Assembly (NCBI GenBank): GCA_910589635.1
Contig: CAJUTD010000112.1
Span: forward strand, 1-7,292
DNA: 7,292 nt
Reading direction: 5' to 3'
Origin: an uncultured Lachnospiraceae bacterium
GTDB taxonomy: Bacteria; Bacillota; Clostridia; Lachnospirales; Lachnospiraceae
The position numbers were made by a program, and so were the translations under genes. This document shows, in pieces, positions 1 through 6,801 of the stretch (its first letter is position 1; every line of letters starts with the position of its first letter). The notes under the pieces are model-generated. The model saw only the letters and a list, made by a program, of their open reading frames with translations. It was not told the DNA's origin and made no database searches.

Positions 1-642
1 ATCTGATATTTCCCTACGCGCTTCCACTAAATCCTCACAAATTTTGGTACAATACTGCCGGATTTCAGAAGAGGGCTCAATTAAATCCGGCACCATGATT
101 GTGGAGCAGCCCGCAGCGTATCCAGCCCTGATACCATTTTCACTATCCTCAAACACAAAACACTCCTGTGGCTTACATCCAAGCCGACTGGCAGCACGCA
201 AAAAAATGTCAGGCGCAGGTTTTCCATGCTCCACCTCTGTCCCGCTGACAATTTCAGAAAAGTAGCCACGCAGATTGGCCTTTTGCAGATTAGCCTCAAT
301 CTGCCTGGCAAAGCTGCTGCTGGCGACTGCCATGGGCATTCCTTTTTCCTTGAAAAATTCCAACATTTCCCGAACCCCTTCTTTCACCGGAACATGAACA
401 GATAATTTCCTGCGGATTCTGCTTCTGCATTCCTCAGCAAGAGACGCTCCATCTGCAACATGATAATATCGTTCAATTACCTGATGCATGTGCTCTCCGC
501 TAGTGCCGGAAATCACGTTTACAAAATCGCTGCCCAACTCTGTTCCCCGTTCCGCAGCCATCTCATGCCATGTTTGTTGATAAATCCGTTCTGTATCAAA
601 GAGGACGCCGTCCATATCAAAAATCGCTCCTGTATATTTCAT
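1..642 (-). CDS. HAD-superfamily hydrolase, beta-phosphoglucomutase-like (3' end cut by window edge)
   Basis: A cytosolic haloacid-dehalogenase-type hydrolase that would remove or transfer phosphate from a small molecule, probably a sugar phosphate. 214 residues are visible with no stop before the window edge; subfamily members are usually about 215-230 residues, so only a short tail is missing. All four HAD motifs are present: motif I DMDGVLFDTE with nucleophile D9 and acid/base D11; motif II AVASSS (S108); motif III lysine K141 in HGKPAPDIF; and motif IV FEDSENGI with E165 and D166 for magnesium. The residues between D16 and about 85 form the helical cap of the HAD-IA subclass. The ATG at 642 has GGAGG (653-657) ten bases upstream. 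It follows the MATE gene by 74 bases and may have its own weak promoter there. The substrate cannot be read from sequence; a beta-phosphoglucomutase or a 2-deoxyglucose-6-phosphatase-like enzyme both fit. Family assignment is firm. Confidence 0.93.
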   Translation of the reverse strand, partial: MKYTGAIFDMDGVLFDTERIYQQTWHEMAAERGTELGSDFVNVISGTSGEHMHQVIERYYHVADGASLAEECRSRIRRKLSVHVPVKEGVREMLEFFKEKGMPMAVASSSFARQIEANLQKANLRGYFSEIVSGTEVEHGKPAPDIFLRAASRLGCKPQECFVFEDSENGIRAGYAAGCSTIMVPDLIEPSSEIRQYCTKICEDLVEARREISD

Positions 643-662
643 AATCTTCTTTCCTCCATACC

Positions 663-689
663 ATTATAATAAGCCTCAACGTACCTCAA
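663..689 (-). promoter_or_regulatory. Weak candidate promoter for the HAD gene
   Basis: On the minus strand a perfect TATAAT (-10) at 663-668 lies 21 bases before the HAD start codon, and TTGAGG (684-689) could serve as the -35 box. The spacer is only 15 bases, shorter than the usual 17, so this may be weak, need an activator, or be chance. A second TTGAGG copy sits at 674-679, exactly ten bases from the first. Confidence 0.3.
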
Positions 690-716
690 GGGGTCCTCCC
701 GCAAGCGAGTCCCTCC

Positions 717-2048
717 TTATGATAACAGTCGCCTACGCATCCAGAGAAATGCCGCAACACAGATGAACACCGATAGCAATGAACCTACAGGCGCTGCAAG
801 CCCCATGGGAAACAATGTATCTGCAAAATACGCCGAAGCCAAAAACGCGCCGGGAATGCGCACACAGACAATGGAAAGGAAATTATGTAAAAAGGAAATT
901 CCCGACATACCATAAGCGCAAAAATATCCGCTAAACGAAAAATGAATTCCTGCAAAGATACAATCCCAGATATACCCTTTCAGATACTGGCTCCCCAGCA
1001 AAATAACTGCCGTATCTTCCGTAAACATTCCCACAACCGACGCAGCAATAAACTGTGTAATCACGGACACTACAAGACCATATCCCACGGTCAGGAAGAC
1101 GGCATACCGCAGAGACTGAGCCGCACGCTCGTGCTTTCCAGCGCCTATATTCTGTGCAGAAAGCGCAGAAACGGTAGACAACATCGTGGAAGGCACTAAA
1201 AACACAACTCCAATTACCTTCTCCACAATCCCGACCGCTGCCGCATCATTCAATCCTCTGCGGTTGGCAATCACGGTGATCACAATAAATGCAATCTGGA
1301 TAAAACCATCCTGTAAGGCTACTGGGAGACCAACTTTCAAGATCGGGCCCAGCGTCTCCCTTTGCGGCTTAAGATGTTTCCTTTTCAGCTTTATCCCCGC
1401 TTTTTTCTTGGAAATCACAACCAGCGCCAACAATACACTGATAGTCTGGGACATTGTGGTGCCAAGCGCCGCGCCCGCCGTGCCCATCCTAAACCCACCG
1501 ATAAACAGATAATCCAACGCAATATTGGCCCCGCACGACACAGCAATAAAATACATGGGGCTTTTGGAATCGCCGAGCCCTCGGAATATAGAGCTTATAA
1601 TATTATATGCCGTAATAAAAGGGACCCCTATAAAACAGATCGTAAGATATGTAATGGCGCCAGCTACCGCCTCCTCAGGCGTAGACATCAGAAACACAAT
1701 CTGCTTTACCAGTCCCAAAAGCAATACCATACACGCGACAGATACCCCCAAAAAGAGAGTAACCGTGTTTCCAATTGCCGACATAGCATGTTCCGGCCGC
1801 TTTGCTCCAACCGCCTTGCCAATGCTTACGGTAGAACCCATGGCAAGACCGACAATCATCACCGTCAGCATATGCATAACTTGGCTGCCCACGGATACTG
1901 CCGTAATATCGCCCACACCATTAAACTGCCCGATAATAAACAAATCTGCCATCCCATATAAAGTCTGTAAAAAATAAGACAAGAGATACGGCAGTGAAAA
2001 ATATGCAATATTCCGAAATACGCTGCCTGATGTTAAATCTTTTTCCAT
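717..2048 (-). CDS. MATE-family multidrug/cation antiporter
   Basis: An inner-membrane antiporter of the MATE family (NorM/DinF/MepA relatives) that exports cationic drugs or metabolites in exchange for sodium or protons. With the chosen start it has 443 residues, the normal family length of about 440-460, with hydrophobic segments along its whole length consistent with 12 membrane helices in two halves. Family signatures are ADLFIIGQF (residues 35-43), FRGLGDSKSPM (155-165), and the NIALDYLFIGGF stretch followed by MGTAGAALGT (175-197), the classic glycine-rich segment at the end of the N-terminal half. The start is set at the ATG at 2048 because AAGGA (2056-2060) lies seven bases upstream and family members begin at this point. 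The in-frame TTG at 2066 and ATG at 2063 would add 5-6 residues but have no good ribosome binding site. It begins 21 bases after the CPBP protease stop, so it is probably cotranscribed with it. The substrate is unknown. Confidence 0.95.
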   Translation of the reverse strand: MEKDLTSGSVFRNIAYFSLPYLLSYFLQTLYGMADLFIIGQFNGVGDITAVSVGSQVMHMLTVMIVGLAMGSTVSIGKAVGAKRPEHAMSAIGNTVTLFLGVSVACMVLLLGLVKQIVFLMSTPEEAVAGAITYLTICFIGVPFITAYNIISSIFRGLGDSKSPMYFIAVSCGANIALDYLFIGGFRMGTAGAALGTTMSQTISVLLALVVISKKKAGIKLKRKHLKPQRETLGPILKVGLPVALQDGFIQIAFIVITVIANRRGLNDAAAVGIVEKVIGVVFLVPSTMLSTVSALSAQNIGAGKHERAAQSLRYAVFLTVGYGLVVSVITQFIAASVVGMFTEDTAVILLGSQYLKGYIWDCIFAGIHFSFSGYFCAYGMSGISFLHNFLSIVCVRIPGAFLASAYFADTLFPMGLAAPVGSLLSVFICVAAFLWMRRRLLS

Positions 2049-2055
2049 GGTCCCA

Positions 2056-2060
2056 TCCTT
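2056..2060 (-). promoter_or_regulatory. Ribosome binding site that decides the MATE start
   Basis: AAGGA on the minus strand, seven bases before the ATG at 2048. It overlaps the codons that would be used by the longer TTG (2066) or ATG (2063) start, so it argues for the shorter protein. Confidence 0.65.
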
Positions 2061-2069
2061 CATCAATTA

Positions 2070-2966
2070 TTATTCGGGAATCTCACGTTTCTGAGGACGC
2101 CCCGTCAAAGCAAATTGAATAGCCGCTATAAGGACGATTCCCGCCACCGACGCAACCAATGTCGCTGCATAAAACGCAGATGTACCAGATTTCATCCAGG
2201 AAAATATAGGCGTTTTCACACGGATTACCGCCATCAAATTTGCCCCCATATGCGCCAGGAATGCACCATAAAAATGGCCTGTCTTCTCCATAAACCACGC
2301 CAATAGAATACCAAGGAGACCAGCATAGGCAAACTGCACCAGGTTCATATGAATCACGCCAAATAAAAGCGCCGACAATATCATGGCAAGCGCCCGGCTT
2401 TGATGTTCACGCTTCCTGCCCCGGCTGGTCTTTTCCTCATTATCCAATATCATCAGATCACAGAGCCTGCCATATACCACGCCGCGATATAATAGTTCTT
2501 CTAAAAAGGGAGTCAACAGGCAGGCTCCTAGAAGTTCAAGGAAGATGCCGCCCGAAAAGAGATACTCATTCACTTCCTGATAACCTTGTGAAATATCTTC
2601 CAACCCGCTCACAATAAGCAGGTTGTTAAGGGCAAACCCAACCGCTGCGCCGGCAAGGAACATCAAAATACCATTTAATGCCCGCATAACCGTAGATTTC
2701 TTTGCAATCACCAGTTCCATATGTTCCCAGAACACGGTAGGTTCATTTCTATCCTTCTGATAATAGCGTGCGATGAACGGAACCGTCACCGCCACCGACG
2801 CCGTCTGCAACGACATATACTGTTCCTTAGGATCCGCCCCCAAAAACACCGCAAGCATAGTAAACAGCGACATACTTAAATTTATCGCCACAAAATATAC
2901 AAAAACTGGATAAATAATATGAAAAGATTTAAAAATAGGACTGTTCTGCCTGTCTCTCGGATTCAT
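2070..2966 (-). CDS. CPBP-family intramembrane glutamic protease
   Basis: A polytopic membrane protein of the CPBP/Abi family (relatives of eukaryotic Rce1 and of bacteriocin self-immunity proteins). The three conserved motifs are intact: EELLYR (E156, E157, R161), FGVIH (F202, H206), and HMGAN (H239, N243), which together form the proposed active site inside the membrane. Hydrophobic segments lie near residues 18-42, 98-120, 138-154, 192-210, 212-226, 231-248 and 264-287. The 298-residue length is typical. The ATG at 2966 is chosen because GAGGAG (2974-2979) lies seven bases upstream; an upstream in-frame start at 3023 would add 19 basic residues and has less support. The gene's first 38 bases overlap the end of the preceding uncharacterised gene, which implies translational coupling. 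Bacterial members act in protein maturation, bacteriocin immunity or unknown processing; the substrate here is unknown, and the overlapping partner is a candidate interactor by position only. Confidence 0.92.
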   Translation of the reverse strand: MNPRDRQNSPIFKSFHIIYPVFVYFVAINLSMSLFTMLAVFLGADPKEQYMSLQTASVAVTVPFIARYYQKDRNEPTVFWEHMELVIAKKSTVMRALNGILMFLAGAAVGFALNNLLIVSGLEDISQGYQEVNEYLFSGGIFLELLGACLLTPFLEELLYRGVVYGRLCDLMILDNEEKTSRGRKREHQSRALAMILSALLFGVIHMNLVQFAYAGLLGILLAWFMEKTGHFYGAFLAHMGANLMAVIRVKTPIFSWMKSGTSAFYAATLVASVAGIVLIAAIQFALTGRPQKREIPE

Positions 2967-3762
2967 CTTCTTTCTCCTCTTCCGGCTTATCCAGCACCTG
3001 TTCACCGCTGGTTTCATCCTCAATTTGCACCTGCATTTGCCTTAGCTTGGCATCCTGGGCAATTGCACGCATAATCCGATTGATATCTTCCGGGGAAAAC
3101 ATATCAATCGCCTTCACCAAATCATCTATATTCTCCCTGTTAAACACCAGACATCCGCCTCTCTCCAGGCCGACCGTAATGCAGTTCTTAGGATTCGAGA
3201 CATCTCCCAAGCATAAACGGTTGTTTTCATAATCACAGCGAAACTCCACGCCCTTATATTTTACGATGCCATTTTCATCCGCCATAAGAGAGTACGGCGC
3301 GCGGTTCCCTTTATCCAGCAATTTCTGAATCGCTTCCTCCGCCACCATATCATCAATGGTATCCTTGATATCCGGCTGTTCCATTTCCCCGGACGCCCCA
3401 CTATCCATACTGTCTATCTTCATAAAACGCATCGTGCGGAAACTTCCGTTATCCACCATCACTCGTTCCTCGAACTGCTTATCTTTGTTATTGCCAACGC
3501 CCAAAATATAAGATTCGCGCTGCTCTTTCTGCTTTTCTAACGCTTCCTTCTCACGCTCTTTCAAATCCGCCTTATATTCGTCAATGGCGTTATCCACTTT
3601 ATCTAAAAGCTGATCCCACTCTTTCTCTGAGAACTCACCGATAGTTTTGGGGTTCCCATCTGCTGCTTTATCCTCCGGCTTCATTCTGGCCGCATAATCG
3701 GCAACTGCCTGTGAAAAATATCCATTCCCATAACTTCCTGTACTCTGTAATCTGTCTGTCAT
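2929..3762 (-). CDS. Uncharacterised soluble protein with a four-cysteine cluster
   Basis: I do not recognise a characterised family. The product is a 277-residue hydrophilic protein with no signal peptide or membrane segment. The N-terminus is polar, Gly/Tyr-rich (SYGNGYF, residues 10-16); residues 45-85 are strongly charged and likely helical or coiled-coil (Lys/Glu-rich). A compact domain follows at about 155-250, containing the only four cysteines, C176, C184, C194 and C204, spaced 8, 10 and 10 apart, and ending in a helical MFSPEDINRIMRAIAQD segment (221-237). The tail (about 247-277) is acidic and probably disordered. The ATG at 3762 is preferred because AAAGGAG (3768-3774) is five bases upstream; a start at 3813 would add 17 residues and has GGAGGG some 11 bases away. 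It sits 123 bases after the AAA+ gene with a candidate promoter between, and overlaps the CPBP protease gene by 38 bases. Proteins with a similar GDxSNxxxC core seem, from memory, to occur in Lachnospiraceae, but I cannot verify this. Confidence 0.88.
   Translation of the reverse strand: MTDRLQSTGSYGNGYFSQAVADYAARMKPEDKAADGNPKTIGEFSEKEWDQLLDKVDNAIDEYKADLKEREKEALEKQKEQRESYILGVGNNKDKQFEERVMVDNGSFRTMRFMKIDSMDSGASGEMEQPDIKDTIDDMVAEEAIQKLLDKGNRAPYSLMADENGIVKYKGVEFRCDYENNRLCLGDVSNPKNCITVGLERGGCLVFNRENIDDLVKAIDMFSPEDINRIMRAIAQDAKLRQMQVQIEDETSGEQVLDKPEEEKEDESERQAEQSYF
2974..2979 (-). promoter_or_regulatory. CPBP ribosome binding site inside the upstream gene
   Basis: GAGGAG on the minus strand, seven bases before the ATG at 2966. 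It lies within the glutamate-rich 3' coding end of the preceding gene, so ribosomes finishing that gene pass over this site and its start codon. Confidence 0.7.
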
Positions 3763-3767
3763 AGCGT

Positions 3768-3774
3768 CTCCTTT
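3768..3774 (-). promoter_or_regulatory. Ribosome binding site that decides the start of the four-cysteine protein
   Basis: AAAGGAG on the minus strand, five bases before the ATG at 3762. It is the better of two candidate sites; the alternative, GGAGGG near 3825-3830, precedes the longer start at 3813 at a less favourable distance. Confidence 0.7.
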
Positions 3775-3836
3775 CAAATTCAAAAAAATGGACACCCATT
3801 TCCATCTTTCCATAGAAACAAGTGCCCTCCGTAGCT

Positions 3837-3870
3837 AATAATTATATCGGCAATTATTGGAAAAGCTAAA
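3837..3870 (-). promoter_or_regulatory. Candidate promoter with SigA/SigD-like -10 inside an inverted repeat
   Basis: On the minus strand GCCGATAT (3844-3851) matches the -10 consensus of sigma-28/SigD promoters, and the overlapping TATAAT (3841-3846) is a perfect vegetative -10. Upstream, TTTAGC (3865-3870) is a weak -35 for the vegetative factor (18-base spacer); the SigD -35 position (3867-3870) reads TTTA where TAAA is expected, a poor match. A perfect 7-base inverted repeat (3837-3843 and 3852-3858) brackets the GCCGATAT, which could be an operator. Transcription would begin some 70 bases before the ATG at 3762 and drive the four-cysteine gene and the CPBP and MATE genes after it. Which sigma factor is used is undecided. 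Confidence 0.4.
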
Positions 3871-3885
3871 CCTGTTTCTTACAAT

Positions 3886-5394
3886 TTATAGATTCATCCG
3901 CTCCAAAAGCCTCTTGCGCTTCTCGTCAAATAAAAGCTCCTTGTTATAACGGTAATACCGCTCGCACTCACACTCTTGGAGGAAGCTGACAGTGTACGGA
4001 TTAGAATTTAATTCTGTTATAAATATTACCATTTCTTGACTGTTTCCAAAAGCTCCTTCCAAGAAATCAAATACATATTCGACAATTTGCAGAGCATCCT
4101 TCCGCCCATTCTCGAAAGCCTCCCTTTCCTGTTCAAACAACTCTCTTGCACACCCAAAAGCCTCCCCTGGACCACGAATATCCTTCAGCTTCAACACTTG
4201 TAGGAGACGTTCCAGAAAAGCGATTACTCGTAGATATACTTTCTCCTCCTCCCGCTTTATAAGTTCTGCTTTCTTCTTATTTTTATAATTCACATTAAAT
4301 TTATTTACTATATTCTGCAAAAGCTGTTGTCCGTCCAATTCTTGTATTTCATCTTTTGTTAATTCCTTATACTCAGAGAGCATAGCAAATATCATTTCCA
4401 TATAGCTTTCCGTCTGCACCGATTCCTTTAATACCTCATTAACTTTAGAAATAAGAAGTCCCAGCACACTCAGACGTTCGTCAAAAGAAGCATGAGCTAC
4501 TTTTTTCAACAAAATCTCGTCCAGACTGCCTTTTAGAATCTCCTCAATCTGATAATCCGTGCGGTATTTATAATAAAGCTCCAGGTAATTAGCAAAATCC
4601 TTGGCAATCTTTGGATATTGGATATACTGCACCACAACTTCTCTATCCACTGTTTTGCCAAGTTTCTCGTATATCTTTATCAAATTTGAGAGGTCTTCCC
4701 AGCCTCTTGGAGTAGCAAAATTCCTGCCGTCTACGGTAGTCTCCATCTGATAGAAGTTCTGTTTTTTCGTATTCAGATAGGAGATAACCGCCCCATGCAA
4801 TCCCTGTCGATAAGCATATTCCTTCCAGACTCCGAAATCAGCTTCCACTTCAATTTTCTTCACCCTGTCCATCGTAACGACGTCAAATTCCCGCACCGAT
4901 TTATTATATTCCGGCGGATTGCCCGCGGCAACAATCACCCATCCCTGGGGAATCTTATGGTTGCCAAAAGACTTGCACTGCAAAAATTGCAGCATTGCAG
5001 GAGCCAACGTTTCCGACACACAGTTGATCTCGTCCAGGAACAATATTCCCTCCGATAATCCGGTTTGCTCCATTTTATCATAGATAGCCGCCACAATCTC
5101 ACTCATTGTATATTCAGTAACCGCTAATTCCTGTGCGCCATACTTCTTTTGGGAAATAAAGGGCAGCCCAATCGCACTCTGCCGCGTATGATGCGTGATA
5201 GTGTAAGACACCAGGCCAATTCCGCACTCTTTAGAAATCTGCTCCATAATCTGCGTCTTTCCAATCCCCGGCGAACCGAGCAGTAAAATCGGCCGCTGAC
5301 GGATTACCGGAATCTCGTACTCCCCATATTCATCCCTCAACAGATAGGCTTCGATGGTGTTTTTAATTTCTTCCTTCGTCCGTTTTATATTCAT
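3886..5394 (-). CDS. MoxR-type AAA+ ATPase
   Basis: A cytosolic AAA+ ATPase expected to form a ring and remodel protein targets together with a VWA partner. The N-terminal AAA+ module covers about residues 30-240: Walker A GSPGIGKT (40-47, K46), Walker B ILFLDE (117-122, D121 and E122), sensor 1 AAGNPPEYN (N159), likely arginine finger R177 in TMDRVKK, and a sensor-2-like TPRGWEDLS (R230). These features and the neighbour point to the MoxR branch. The remaining 260 residues are charged and mostly helical, with a Lys/Glu-rich stretch around 370-390 (KNKKKAELIKREEEK), and match no domain I recognise; typical MoxR proteins are nearer 300-350 residues, so the C-terminal extension is unusual and may carry the specificity. 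The ATG at 5394 has GGAGG (5402-5406) seven bases upstream. It follows the VWA gene by 34 bases, so the two are cotranscribed. The DNA for the C-terminal part is noticeably more A+T-rich than the neighbouring genes. Confidence 0.93.
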   Translation of the reverse strand: MNIKRTKEEIKNTIEAYLLRDEYGEYEIPVIRQRPILLLGSPGIGKTQIMEQISKECGIGLVSYTITHHTRQSAIGLPFISQKKYGAQELAVTEYTMSEIVAAIYDKMEQTGLSEGILFLDEINCVSETLAPAMLQFLQCKSFGNHKIPQGWVIVAAGNPPEYNKSVREFDVVTMDRVKKIEVEADFGVWKEYAYRQGLHGAVISYLNTKKQNFYQMETTVDGRNFATPRGWEDLSNLIKIYEKLGKTVDREVVVQYIQYPKIAKDFANYLELYYKYRTDYQIEEILKGSLDEILLKKVAHASFDERLSVLGLLISKVNEVLKESVQTESYMEMIFAMLSEYKELTKDEIQELDGQQLLQNIVNKFNVNYKNKKKAELIKREEEKVYLRVIAFLERLLQVLKLKDIRGPGEAFGCARELFEQEREAFENGRKDALQIVEYVFDFLEGAFGNSQEMVIFITELNSNPYTVSFLQECECERYYRYNKELLFDEKRKRLLERMNL

Positions 5395-5428
5395 CTATAA
5401 ACCTCCAAATTTTCTCTGGTAAGTAGCA

Positions 5429-6730
5429 TCATTTGAAATCATTTTCCCCTAACACTAACTTAATCGCCCAGGGCGGCACGTCCACATCCTGATAATCTTC
5501 ACGAAAAAATACAAACGCCGCGTCATATTGCGGCTTTTTCAAGGGAAATATGCCGTAACCGTCCGTAAAATAAATCAGCCCCCGCAATTTATGAAACGCT
5601 TTTCGGGCAAGCAGCGTATTGACATAAGAAAATGCCGGGCGAAAATCCGTTCCTCCCAGGCCCTGAACCTGAAAATGTTCCATATATTCCTGCAACTGCC
5701 TGCCATTCTCAATTACAGTATCAGACTGCACCCGCTCGTCACATTGAACAATATGGACGCAGAACCTTCGCGTAAAAGATTCTGATTGGCTCAAAATACT
5801 GTAAGTCTCCTGTAAAAACTTCTGCACAAGCGCTGCCTTACAGGACATGGAGGTGTCAATGACAATCACGAAATCCTCAATCTTTTGAACTTCCCTGGTC
5901 TCCAAATGCTCAATCAAGGGCATATTTCCATACAATTCCATGCCATAATGATAAAATATATAATCAAAACTGTCTAAGTCTACCTGCATCTCCTCTTTCA
6001 AGACGCAGAACTTCCTGAGAAACGCACGATAATCGTACCTTTGACGATTTTCTACACGCAGCTGTTCTTGTAAGCCTTTGGAACCCTCTGCTGCCTCTTT
6101 GGAAAACATGTCAAGCTCCGTCTCCATCTTTTCCCTGATATCCTGCCAGCGGTTTTGCTGCTCCATCGGCACAGGATTATTGTTCTCTCCCCGTCCCCAC
6201 AAAAAATGTTCGTCCACGGTAAATTCCTGAATCATCCGCGCCACCACACGTATGTCCGGTTCCGCCTTTTGTAGCAAGTAGAAAATCCCCTCTGCGTTGA
6301 GAACCGGCACTTTCTTTTCCAACCCCCGATAAACAGCACGCCGGTAAGGTTTCGATGGATTGCGCAGACAGCGGTAAGACAAGCTGTCAATGACAGATTC
6401 CACTGCAATGTCACAGGCTAAATCCCAAAGCTGTCTGTTTTCGTCTCCTCTCGAATTCCACACATGACCCAGCAGGCAATGAAAAATGCTGTGTAGATAA
6501 CACCGGTTCACCGAAACATTTCCCATACGATACAACTCCATGAGATATTCCGGGTTATATTTTAACACAATTCCATCCACTGCCAATCGCCCTAATTCCA
6601 TAGAAGGCTCCGGCCGCAGACTGTAAAGCGATACATCCAGAAAGCGCATATTCAAGTAAAGTTCATTCCGGCAATCCGCTAATATTTCCTTGCAGATATC
6701 TAGTTTTTCTAACAATTGTTCCTCAAACAT
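5429..6730 (-). CDS. VWA-like protein with degenerate metallopeptidase-like N-terminal domain
   Basis: The partner of the adjacent AAA+ ATPase, 433 residues, cytosolic with no signal peptide. The C-terminal part (about 283-430) is a VWA-like domain with a complete metal-ion-dependent adhesion site: DTSMS (D292, S294, S296) after a hydrophobic strand, GGTDF (T361), and YFTDGYG (D390). The N-terminal part (about 15-180) resembles the putative metallopeptidase domain found with VWA-like (DUF2201-type) proteins: RNELYLNMRFLD (21-32), HSIFHCLLGH (80-89) and LWDLACDIAVE (101-111). The expected HExxH glutamate is serine (S81), so metal could still be bound by H80 and H84 but normal peptidase chemistry is unlikely. 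A charged linker (about 185-245) joins the halves. The ATG at 6730 lacks a strong ribosome binding site (GCAGGG only three bases away), which may mean coupling to upstream translation. It lies 71 bases after the truncated first gene and 34 before the ATPase gene. Confidence 0.9.
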   Translation of the reverse strand: MFEEQLLEKLDICKEILADCRNELYLNMRFLDVSLYSLRPEPSMELGRLAVDGIVLKYNPEYLMELYRMGNVSVNRCYLHSIFHCLLGHVWNSRGDENRQLWDLACDIAVESVIDSLSYRCLRNPSKPYRRAVYRGLEKKVPVLNAEGIFYLLQKAEPDIRVVARMIQEFTVDEHFLWGRGENNNPVPMEQQNRWQDIREKMETELDMFSKEAAEGSKGLQEQLRVENRQRYDYRAFLRKFCVLKEEMQVDLDSFDYIFYHYGMELYGNMPLIEHLETREVQKIEDFVIVIDTSMSCKAALVQKFLQETYSILSQSESFTRRFCVHIVQCDERVQSDTVIENGRQLQEYMEHFQVQGLGGTDFRPAFSYVNTLLARKAFHKLRGLIYFTDGYGIFPLKKPQYDAAFVFFREDYQDVDVPPWAIKLVLGENDFK

Positions 6731-6753
6731 ATACCCTGCCTTCGGTTACGCAT
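6709..6753 (-). CDS. Possible 14-codon leader ORF overlapping the VWA start
   Basis: An ATG at 6753 with AGGAAG close upstream opens a 14-residue frame (MRNRRQGICLRNNC) that ends in TAG at 6709-6711, 20 bases inside the VWA gene in another frame. The VWA start itself has only a weak ribosome binding site, so translation of this short frame could deliver ribosomes to it. Such short frames are common by chance and there is no other support. Confidence 0.15.
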   Translation of the reverse strand: MRNRRQGICLRNNC

Positions 6754-6801
6754 GTCTTCCTAACAAAACAGCGCCCCTAAAATATTTTCGCATTATGCCC
6801 C

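Noticed and set aside
44..311. Small open frames on both strands opposite or across the HAD gene
   Set aside because: They overlap a gene with all HAD motifs, have no family features, and contain the low-complexity composition typical of shadow frames.
690..716. GC-rich stretch after the MATE stop as a rho-independent terminator
   Set aside because: The possible stem is short and mismatched (only CGC/GCG pairs with a two-base loop) and no T-run follows on the minus strand.
942..1977. Several plus-strand frames of 85-199 residues inside the MATE gene
   Set aside because: They are antisense to a clear membrane protein gene; their His/Arg/Asn-rich translations are what reverse reading of hydrophobic codons gives.
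4795..5058. Plus-strand frame of 87 residues inside the ATPase gene
   Set aside because: It is antisense to the Walker B and sensor 1 region, whose motifs are intact on the other strand.
6779..6788. AAAATATTTT palindrome between the first gene and the VWA gene
   Set aside because: It is a ten-base A+T palindrome with no G+C stem, expected by chance in such DNA.
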